From Chitinophaga pinensis (GTDB lineage: Bacteria; Bacteroidota; Bacteroidia; Chitinophagales; Chitinophagaceae): a DNA stretch of 11,838 nt. The notes beneath the pieces are model-generated. The model did not search any database. It was not told where the DNA came from and saw only the letters and a list, made by a program, of their open reading frames with translations. The stretch spans positions 1-11,838 of the forward strand of contig CAMCBE010000024.1 in NCBI GenBank assembly GCA_945872805.1, written 5' to 3'. This document shows, piece after piece, positions 1-5,184 of this stretch. A program made the position numbers and the translations under genes. Within the stretch, counting starts at the first letter, position 1, and every line of letters begins with the position of its first letter.

Positions 1-1670
1 TCATCTCCAGAAGCAAATGAATTAATCGCTTCCTTTCCGGCTTTATTAATTTTATCTGCTGCATCATAAATATAAATACGGGCAATATCCAATTCAATAC
101 TGCATGATGCTTCTCCTTTTTCTGCAACCAACTTCATTGTTCTCAACAATGTACTTTCAGCATGAAAAACTTGAATAGCCATATCTGCGATATTCATAAT
201 TATCTCCTGTTCGGATTCAATCTTCATCATTAATTTCTGAACAGCAGCACCAGTCACCATAAAAATTGCCTTCTTGAATTGTTGAATAGCTTTTCTTTCT
301 TCTGCAAATGGAGATTCGTCTTGATTGCCAAATTCGGGGATGCTCATTAATTCTTTTTGCACAGCCATAGCAGGACCCATCATGTCTAACCTTCCTTTCA
401 TTGCACGTTTCAACACCATATCTACTATAAGTAAACGATTAATTTCATTTGTCCCTTCAAATATTCTATTGATCCGACTATCTCTATATGCGCGTGATAT
501 ATTGTATTCATCGCTAAATCCGTTCCCTCCGTGTACTTGAACAGATTCATCGACTACAAAATCTAACAATTCAGAACCAAAAACTTTCAACATTGCACAT
601 TCTATCGCATACTCTTCTGCAGCCGACAGCATGGCTTCATTGAATGGTTTGCTAGCGAGCAAAAGATCTTTTTCCTTTTCATCTATCCACATGGAGGTTC
701 GATACAATGCAGCTTCAGAAGCAAAAATTTGCACAGCCATTTCAGCAAGCTTATGTTGAATAGCTCCAAATTCAGCTATTGGTTTTTTAAATTGCTCGCG
801 TGTTTTAGCATATAGTATTGTTTCCTGTAGGCATTTTTTTGTACCCCCCAATGTAGCAGCACATAATTTAAGTCTGCCAATATTTAGGATGTTGAATGCA
901 ATTATGTGCCCCTTCCCTATTTCACCCAATACATTTTCAACAGGCACTTTACAATCTTGAAAATACAATTGCACAGTAGATGAACCTTTGATTCCCATCT
1001 TATGCTCTTCTGGTCCTTGTGTAAAGCCCGGCATACCCCGTTCTAGGATAAATGCTGTAAATGCTGTTCCATCAATTTTAGCAAACACTGTATAAATATC
1101 GGCAAAGCCTCCATTTGTAATCCAACACTTTTGTCCGTTCAATAGATAATGCTTTCCATCTTCAGTAAGCTTAGCTGTTGTTTTGGCGCCTAACGCATCA
1201 CTCCCACTATTCGGTTCTGTTAGGCCATAAGATCCTTTCCACTCACCTGTTGCTAACTTGGGGATGTATTTATCTTTTTGTGCATCGGTTCCAAAATATA
1301 AAATAGGTAAAGTGCCTATGCCTGAATGAGCCGATACGGCAACCGAGAATGAATGTCCAGCCCCTAATCCTTCTGCAACAAGTATAGATGAAATAAAATC
1401 TTTCCCTAACCCGTTGTACTGCTCCGGAACAGAAATACCTAATAGTCCTTGCTCGCCAGCCTTTACCATTAGAGATGGCATTAATCCAGCTTCAAGGCTA
1501 TCGATCCGGTTCAGCAAGGGATAAATTTCTGCTTCAATAAATTGATGACACATGTCCATCATCATTTTTTGTTCCTCATTGAAATCTTCAGGAATGAATG
1601 TATGTGCAGGTGTTTCTTCAGTGAGAAGCCATCCGGCTCCTTTCATGATTGCTGTTGATGTGGTTTCCAT
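1..1670 (-). CDS. acyl-CoA dehydrogenase, long form (C-terminus beyond window)
   Basis: Flavin-dependent dehydrogenase expected to oxidise acyl-CoA to trans-2-enoyl-CoA in fatty acid beta-oxidation in the cytoplasm. The frame is open for 556 codons from the ATG at 1670 down to base 3 and leaves the window without a stop. Visible family signatures are an N-terminal helical domain, the FAD/substrate beta-domain with YGLTEPNSGSDA and NGQKCWITNGG, and the C-terminal motif YRDSRINRIFEGTNEINR. Its first Glu (residue 405) matches the usual catalytic base of the family. The sequence beyond residue 430 fits the extended (very-long-chain-like, roughly 600-residue) members, so some tens of residues are missing. 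The start lies 18 bp after the MarR-type gene on the same strand, so the two are probably co-transcribed and the regulator probably controls this gene. Chain-length preference cannot be read from the sequence. Confidence 0.95.
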   Translation of the reverse strand, partial: METTSTAIMKGAGWLLTEETPAHTFIPEDFNEEQKMMMDMCHQFIEAEIYPLLNRIDSLEAGLMPSLMVKAGEQGLLGISVPEQYNGLGKDFISSILVAEGLGAGHSFSVAVSAHSGIGTLPILYFGTDAQKDKYIPKLATGEWKGSYGLTEPNSGSDALGAKTTAKLTEDGKHYLLNGQKCWITNGGFADIYTVFAKIDGTAFTAFILERGMPGFTQGPEEHKMGIKGSSTVQLYFQDCKVPVENVLGEIGKGHIIAFNILNIGRLKLCAATLGGTKKCLQETILYAKTREQFKKPIAEFGAIQHKLAEMAVQIFASEAALYRTSMWIDEKEKDLLLASKPFNEAMLSAAEEYAIECAMLKVFGSELLDFVVDESVQVHGGNGFSDEYNISRAYRDSRINRIFEGTNEINRLLIVDMVLKRAMKGRLDMMGPAMAVQKELMSIPEFGNQDESPFAEERKAIQQFKKAIFMVTGAAVQKLMMKIESEQEIIMNIADMAIQVFHAESTLLRTMKLVAEKGEASCSIELDIARIYIYDAADKINKAGKEAINSFASGD

Positions 1671-1688
1671 AATACAACTATTAAAAGA

Positions 1689-2132
1689 TTAAGATGTTAA
1701 ATTATCATATATTTTCTGAAGTACTGATTTTGCTCGTTCAATATCTGCTCTACTTACGCCATCTAAAGCTTCATTCATGGTTACCGCAGCAATATCCATG
1801 GTTTGATCTTGCAATTTTTTTGCTTGATCTGTGATATAAATCAAGTTCTTTCTCCTATCCGTTGGAGAGCCTACACGTTTCACCATATTGAGCTTCTCCA
1901 GGTTGTCAACTAACCGGGTAATACTTGGTTTGTCACGAAATGAGGCGTTACAAAGTTCTTGCTGACTGATGCCATCTTTTTTCCAAAGATGGTAGAGCAC
2001 ACTCCATTGTTCAATAGTAATTTCGATGCCTTCTTGCTTGAAGTTTTTTTGTAACCTCCTTGCAATGGCAGTAGATGCCAGTCCGGTAATGAAACTGTAT
2101 AATTCGCCTCGTTTAAATTGGTTGTTTGGCAT
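1689..2132 (-). CDS. MarR-family transcriptional regulator
   Basis: A 147-residue protein of normal MarR length. It has the winged helix-turn-helix at about residues 35-105: ISQQELCNASFRDKPSITRL as helix-turn-helix, and the wing with the family hallmark DRRKNLIYIT. N- and C-terminal helices should form the dimer interface. MarR proteins usually bind a palindrome as dimers and release it when a small ligand binds. The gene sits directly upstream of the acyl-CoA dehydrogenase with an 18 bp gap, so a fatty-acid or acyl-CoA-type ligand is a reasonable inference but is not shown. A perfect inverted repeat at 2137-2152 lies 4 bp before the ATG and suggests autoregulation. The divergent glycosyltransferase shares the upstream region and could also be affected. 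Confidence 0.93.
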   Translation of the reverse strand: MPNNQFKRGELYSFITGLASTAIARRLQKNFKQEGIEITIEQWSVLYHLWKKDGISQQELCNASFRDKPSITRLVDNLEKLNMVKRVGSPTDRRKNLIYITDQAKKLQDQTMDIAAVTMNEALDGVSRADIERAKSVLQKIYDNLTS

Positions 2133-2136
2133 ATCG

Positions 2137-2152
2137 TTAGTTATGCAACTAA
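2137..2152. promoter_or_regulatory. candidate MarR operator (perfect palindrome)
   Basis: TTAGTT-ATGC-AACTAA is a perfect 6+6 inverted repeat with a 4-base spacer, placed immediately upstream of the MarR-type start codon. MarR dimers typically bind such 16-20 bp palindromes in their own promoters. The gap before the acyl-CoA dehydrogenase (1671-1688), read on the minus strand, contains TAGTTGTAT, close to one half of this site (TAGTTGCAT). Operator function is inferred. Confidence 0.5.
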
Positions 2153-2247
2153 ATTAAAATTAACGAATAACTTCACTTAAAAAAATTCTTTTCGAGAAGA
2201 AATGCTGAAATTTAACTTTCTTGAAATATATCCCACTTATTCATCCC

Positions 2248-3366
2248 ATGATATTGATTTATAGTGCCGGTTTATTAATCTTAACCTATGGGGCTGTCAT
2301 TTGGATAGCGCTATACTACTTCACTAGGTTGAAGCCATTCACCACCTTAGGCAATCCCACCACGTCAGTATCTATACTAATTGCCGCTAGGAATGAGGAA
2401 AATTCCATACGACAATGCATAGAATCATTGCTTGAACAAAACTATCCGACTGAACTAATGGAAATCATTATTATAGATGATCAATCGGATGATGATACGG
2501 CTAAGATCATTAATTCCTATGCCAACAAAGGAGTAAGATTAATTTCAATAGAAGATAACGCCACTGTGCATGGAAAAAAAGCAGCAATTACCAAAGGCAT
2601 TAGTTACGCAAAGGGAAAACTTATCTTAACAACCGATGCGGATTGCACTATGAATAAAAATTGGGTATCGACGATTGTTTCCTTTTATGAAACAACCGGC
2701 GCGGTATTCGTAGCTGGACCAGTAAAATTTGAAAAAGAAAAATCACTACTAGGGATTTTTCAATCGCTTGATTTCCTTTCCTTACAAGGCATAACGGCAG
2801 CAGGAGTTGGAGGTGGATTTTATACGATGTGCAATGGTGCCAACTTAGCGTATGAGAAAGAAGCGTTTATTCAAGTGAACGGTTTTAAAGGCGTTGATCA
2901 TATTGCATCGGGGGATGATATGCTGTTGATGGAAAAAATTAAATTGGAATACCCTGGAAAAGTTCACTATTGTTTTTCACAAGATGCTATTGTTGAAACG
3001 GCATCTGCAAAATCGATTCAAGAATTCATTACTCAGCGAATTCGTTGGGCTAGCAAGGCACCTTATTATAAAAGCAATATGCTGAAATACACGCTGCTAT
3101 TGGTTTACCTGGTCAACCTTAGTTTGCTGTGTTTACTCATCATGGGACTATTCAGTTGGAAATATTTAATGGCATGGTTAATTTTAACCCTCATTAAAAC
3201 CCTGATTGAATTTCCATTTATGTATCGAGTCGCCCATTTCTTTAGTAAGAAAAAATTATTGATTTGGTTTCTGCCTATTCAACCTGTGCATAATACCTAT
3301 ACTGTAATAGCTGGATTTTTCGGTTTATTTTCTACGTATACGTGGAAAGGGAGGAGGCTGAGTTAG
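2248..3366 (+). CDS. membrane-bound family 2 glycosyltransferase
   Basis: Processive-type GT2 enzyme that would transfer sugars from nucleotide-sugar donors at the inner membrane. Numbered from the ATG at 2248, the protein has one N-terminal membrane segment and then a GT-A catalytic domain. Motifs are VSILIAARNEE, DDQSDD (D77), TDADC (the DxD at D130/D132), GDDML (D223, likely base region) and QRIRW (Q263-W267). Three hydrophobic C-terminal segments follow. This order matches hyaluronan/poly-GlcNAc synthase-like and related GT2 proteins; the acceptor is unknown. A TTG at 2221 would add nine residues, and a stop at 2206-2208 blocks any longer start. I prefer the ATG because the extension has no clear ribosome site. 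The gene is divergent from the MarR-type gene and convergent with the Lrp-type gene. Confidence 0.9.
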   Translation: MILIYSAGLLILTYGAVIWIALYYFTRLKPFTTLGNPTTSVSILIAARNEENSIRQCIESLLEQNYPTELMEIIIIDDQSDDDTAKIINSYANKGVRLISIEDNATVHGKKAAITKGISYAKGKLILTTDADCTMNKNWVSTIVSFYETTGAVFVAGPVKFEKEKSLLGIFQSLDFLSLQGITAAGVGGGFYTMCNGANLAYEKEAFIQVNGFKGVDHIASGDDMLLMEKIKLEYPGKVHYCFSQDAIVETASAKSIQEFITQRIRWASKAPYYKSNMLKYTLLLVYLVNLSLLCLLIMGLFSWKYLMAWLILTLIKTLIEFPFMYRVAHFFSKKKLLIWFLPIQPVHNTYTVIAGFFGLFSTYTWKGRRLS

Positions 3367-3476
3367 GTTTAGAAAAGTTTAGGAAGGTTTAGGAAGGTTT
3401 AAGAGTAAAGCATAAACGAACTATCTGAACCATATTCTTCAACATTTCTAAACTTTCATAAACTTTTCTAAACCTA
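3364..3476. terminator. long inverted repeat between convergent genes, likely bidirectional terminator
   Basis: The left arm (3365-3395) and right arm (3445-3475) pair over 31 positions: 28 Watson-Crick pairs, two G-U pairs and one mismatch, with a loop of about 49 nt. The first 17 positions (AGGTTTAGAAAAGTTTA) pair without error. The left arm begins inside the glycosyltransferase stop codon and the right arm ends five bases before the Lrp-type stop. The arms are built from tandem 10-base units such as GTTTAGGAAG. No clean U-tract follows on either side, so terminator function is inferred mainly from its position. Confidence 0.5.
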
Positions 3477-3480
3477 GTAA

Positions 3481-3948
3481 TTAACTAGCCACCATCACAT
3501 TTCTATTAAAACTCTCAGACAATGAAATGAACGTTTCGGTACGTTCAATTCCTTTTATTTTTTGAAGTTCGTCATGCAGTACATAACGAAGTTGATTGAT
3601 ATCCTTTGCTACTACTTCAAGGAACATGCTATAGTTTCCGGTAGTATAATTCAGTCGAATGATTTCTGGAATTTTTTTTAGGTCTTCTGCTACCTGATCA
3701 TAGAGAGAACTTTTTTCTAGGAAGATTCCAACAAACGCGGTGATATCATATCCAAGAAGTTTCAGGTCAACATTCAGTTTAGTTCCTTTAACGATTCCGA
3801 TTTCTTGTAGTTTTTTTATGCGCACATGAATGGTTCCACCGGAAACGAAAAGTTGTTTACCAAGGTCCGCGTAGGAGATTCCGGCATCTTCCATCATAAT
3901 TTGGATGATTTGGAGGTCGAGTTTGTCAAGATTTAATTTTCCGGCCAT
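3481..3948 (-). CDS. Lrp/AsnC-family transcriptional regulator
   Basis: A 155-residue protein of normal family length. The N-terminal helix-turn-helix is at about residues 5-55: LDLQIIQIMMEDAGISYADL, then LFVSGGTIHVRIKKLQEIGI. The C-terminal RAM/AsnC ligand-binding domain is at about 67-150, with NYTTGNYSMFLEVVAKD and KGIERTETFISLSE. Such proteins bind DNA as dimers or octamers and respond to amino acids. The target genes and ligand cannot be read here. It stands alone, convergent with the glycosyltransferase and divergent from the RNA gene at 4082. Its upstream region (3949-4056) is very AT-rich, as expected for a promoter; I see no exact TAnnTTTG box there on the minus strand. Confidence 0.93.
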   Translation of the reverse strand: MAGKLNLDKLDLQIIQIMMEDAGISYADLGKQLFVSGGTIHVRIKKLQEIGIVKGTKLNVDLKLLGYDITAFVGIFLEKSSLYDQVAEDLKKIPEIIRLNYTTGNYSMFLEVVAKDINQLRYVLHDELQKIKGIERTETFISLSESFNRNVMVAS

Positions 3949-4056
3949 AGCAGTTGGTATTTTTAATGATTTTCAATTAATAATCTAATTTATTAAAAAA
4001 TTTCTATAAATAAAAAATATACATTGAAATATTATCAATAAAATGGGATAAACCCT

Positions 4057-4064
4057 TAAATTTG
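4057..4064 (+). promoter_or_regulatory. -7 box (TAAATTTG) of the tRNA-like RNA gene
   Basis: Exact match to the Bacteroidota -7 consensus TAnnTTTG. It would place the transcript start near 4070-4072, about ten bases before the RNA acceptor stem. A good -33 TTTG is not present at the usual spacing, so confidence is moderate. Confidence 0.5.
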
Positions 4065-4081
4065 TCTCCGTTCTTTAAAAT

Positions 4082-4251
4082 TGTGGGGTGATGAAATTTG
4101 GCAGACATACCCTCTTGTCTCGGGGGTGGGGATAACAGGATAAACATAGTGTAGAGCCGCTTTAATAGTAATATTTTAGCGACCAGGGTCGACCACTCAA
4201 CTTTGCGCTATCGCTAACTGCCTCGTGGAGGTTCGACTCCTCCCCCTACAG
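4082..4251 (+). tRNA. tRNA-like RNA: leucine-type body, GUC anticodon, giant (about 100 nt) variable region
   Basis: The ends form a full cloverleaf. The acceptor is TGTGGGG (4082-4088) with CCCTACA (4244-4250), one G-U. Then come T8, a 3-bp D-stem ATG/CAT (4091-4093, 4106-4108), and a 12-nt D-loop with A14, G18G19 and A21. The anticodon stem is CCCTC/GGGGG (4110-4114, 4122-4126) with loop TTGTCTC, so positions 34-36 read GUC. The T-stem is GGAGG/CCTCC (4227-4231, 4239-4243) with loop TTCGACT, a perfect TTCRANY. The short D-stem and its spacing resemble tRNA-Leu. Between anticodon stem and T-stem lie 100 nt instead of about 15. A stem TGGGG/CCTCG (4127-4131, 4221-4225) could close this as a giant variable arm. 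Discriminator is G4251; CCA is not encoded. A -7 box lies upstream and an intrinsic terminator downstream. I do not recognise this RNA; aminoacylation is unproven. The rest of 3949-4389 holds only these control elements. Confidence 0.6.
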
Positions 4252-4261
4252 CATTATTAAG

Positions 4262-4300
4262 TCCCTATTTAATTGTAAATCAATTGAGTAGGGATTTTTT
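4262..4300 (+). terminator. intrinsic terminator of the tRNA-like RNA gene
   Basis: A 14-bp hairpin (TCCCTATTTAATTG at 4262-4275 pairs fully with 4281-4294, two G-U pairs) with a 5-nt loop, followed directly by six T (4295-4300). This is a textbook Rho-independent terminator starting 11 bases after the RNA's last paired base, so the RNA is probably a single-gene transcript. Confidence 0.85.
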
Positions 4301-4337
4301 GTTTCTGGCATTACACACCCCTTCTTCTATATACTAT

Positions 4338-4367
4338 AAAAAAGGCTGCCTTTTAAAAGACAGCCTT
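4338..4367 (-). terminator. intrinsic terminator of the T9SS-protein remnant
   Basis: On the minus strand, AAGGCTG (rc of 4361-4367) pairs with CAGCCTT (rc of 4342-4348). An extra inner CTT/AAG stem follows across one mismatch, and a T-run ends the element at 4338. The same element recurs at 11745-11776. Confidence 0.75.
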
Positions 4368-4430
4368 GACTAAAATAGTATATAGGTCCTTAACGCCGAT
4401 CCATTACCATAATTTTTCTAAAGTCATTTG
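4338..4430. repeat. direct repeat, left copy (T9SS gene 3' end plus terminator)
   Basis: Aligns to 11745-11838 with about eleven differences over roughly 93 positions by my count, including one single-base gap. It covers the terminator, the spacer and the last codons of the gene. The two copies lie in the same orientation about 7.4 kb apart. Confidence 0.8.
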
Positions 4431-4770
4431 GTCCACCGCCTACTACACGGAGTATATATAACCCTGGTGATAAATCTGAGGTATTAATATCTGCATTCCC
4501 TTGCACCTTTAACCTCTTTACCGTTTGTCCACTTATATTAACTAGCACAAAATCCAATGCCTCAATCTTTGTGGTAGTAATATGCAGTAATTCTCCTTTA
4601 GCCACTGGAACAGGGTATACCTTTAAGGATTTAATATTTTCAACAGGCAATGGCAATGATTCCATCCCTGATGGTAATGGCGTTACCTTAACAGTGAAAG
4701 AGTCAATTATACAACCGTAACTATCTGTGCATGTATATAAACTATCTACAGTTGGACTAACGGTTATACT
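4390..4770 (-). pseudogene. 3' remnant of a T9SS-exported protein (type A sorting domain)
   Basis: The open frame runs from 4911 to 4390, but only the part from about 4770 (SITVSPTVDSLYTC...) resembles a real protein. First comes the end of a PKD/Ig-like repeat (YTCTDSYGCIIDSFTVKV). Then comes a type IX secretion C-terminal domain: LKVYPVPVAKGELLHI, VLVNISGQTVKRL, DLSPGLYILRV and the final KIMVMDRR. Such domains direct export through the T9SS and anchoring to the cell surface. The N-terminus, signal peptide and most of the protein are missing. The upstream 47 codons of the open frame are an out-of-frame reading of an IS21 transposase gene, and the only start is a TTG just after a stop. It is therefore a deletion remnant. 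It keeps its own terminator at 4338-4367. Confidence 0.75.
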
Positions 4771-4888
4771 TTTTAACCGTGTTGCGAGCAATACCAGTAG
4801 ATTTGCTAATGAACTTAGTTCCTTTCCCTGATGCGTAAAGTCGAAGAATCTGACGTATTGTAAACATCTCAATTGTTTTATTAGACAT
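4757..4888 (-). pseudogene. istA: istA 5' fragment (IS21-family transposase N-terminus)
   Basis: From the ATG at 4888 the minus strand reads MSNKTIEMFTIRQILRLYAS and continues through KGTKFISKSTGIARNTVKKY. This is the N-terminal helix-turn-helix of IstA-type transposases, whose usual signature is a GLSRNTVKKY-like recognition helix. The reading is lost after Tyr41 (4766), where T9SS-protein sequence begins, and a TAG at 4757-4759 closes the frame. A full IstA is roughly 400-500 residues and should be followed by istB; neither the remainder nor istB is present. The fragment lies in the expected orientation, starting about 75 bases inside the repeated IS end. Confidence 0.75.
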
Positions 4889-5036
4889 GATAAAAGGTGC
4901 TTGATGAACAAAGAACCTCATCCTTTTTTGCTACTAAAACAATTAATTCTATTACCAATATTTAGGGGTCAATTTGAACCGGTACAAGGGGATCACTTTG
5001 TGCCGGTATTAGGGGATCAATTTACGTGGATTTCCC
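4766..5036 (-). mobile_element. IS21-family element remnant (one end plus istA start)
   Basis: Contains the multiple-repeat terminus typical of IS21 elements (4964-5033) and the first 41 codons of istA. The rest of istA, istB and the opposite end are absent. The inner border at 4766 cuts directly into a T9SS-protein gene, so this border is a deletion junction, not a transposition end. The outer border near 5036 is approximate; I could not define the terminal bases or a target duplication. Confidence 0.7.
4964..5033. repeat. three tandem imperfect repeats of an IS21 terminus
   Basis: Units begin at 4964, 4987 and 5011 (period 23-24): AGGGGTCAATTTGAACCGGT, AGGGGATCACTTTGTGCCGG and AGGGGATCAATTTACGTGGA. 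IS21-family ends carry such repeated transposase-binding sites. Confidence 0.75.
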
Positions 5037-5060
5037 GTCCTATCTAATTAACCAAACCTA

Positions 5061-5068
5061 TATGTTTG
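5061..5068 (+). promoter_or_regulatory. possible -7 box for the CotH cassette
   Basis: TATGTTTG fits TAnnTTTG and would give a leader of about 110 nt before the first CotH-like gene. No clear -33 box is seen at the right distance, so it may be a chance match. It lies just outside the IS21 remnant, which could have altered cassette expression. Confidence 0.3.
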
Positions 5069-5184
5069 GGGCGATATTTTAATTATTTTTTAAATGCAAC
5101 GGCATTTTGACTTAACTTTCGGTTACACGTTTTGAGGATTTTCTAATATTCTAAAACCAGGTTTGGATTTAATAATTTATTCAA

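Noticed and set aside
325..540. Plus-strand frame of 71 codons
   Set aside because: It is antisense to the acyl-CoA dehydrogenase, which shows clear family motifs throughout; the plus-strand reading has none.
4115..4231. Group I intron in the anticodon loop
   Set aside because: The anticodon stem and loop are contiguous and complete, so the extra sequence lies after them. At about 85-90 nt it is also too short for a group I intron core.
4082..4300. tmRNA (ssrA) as the identity of the tRNA-like RNA
   Set aside because: The D-arm lacks the tmRNA pattern (GGATTCGAC), a normal anticodon arm is present, the RNA is less than half the usual length, and no tag ending in an ALAA-like sequence is seen. 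The short stretch after GCC at 4157 ends as LIVIF-stop and is not tag-like.
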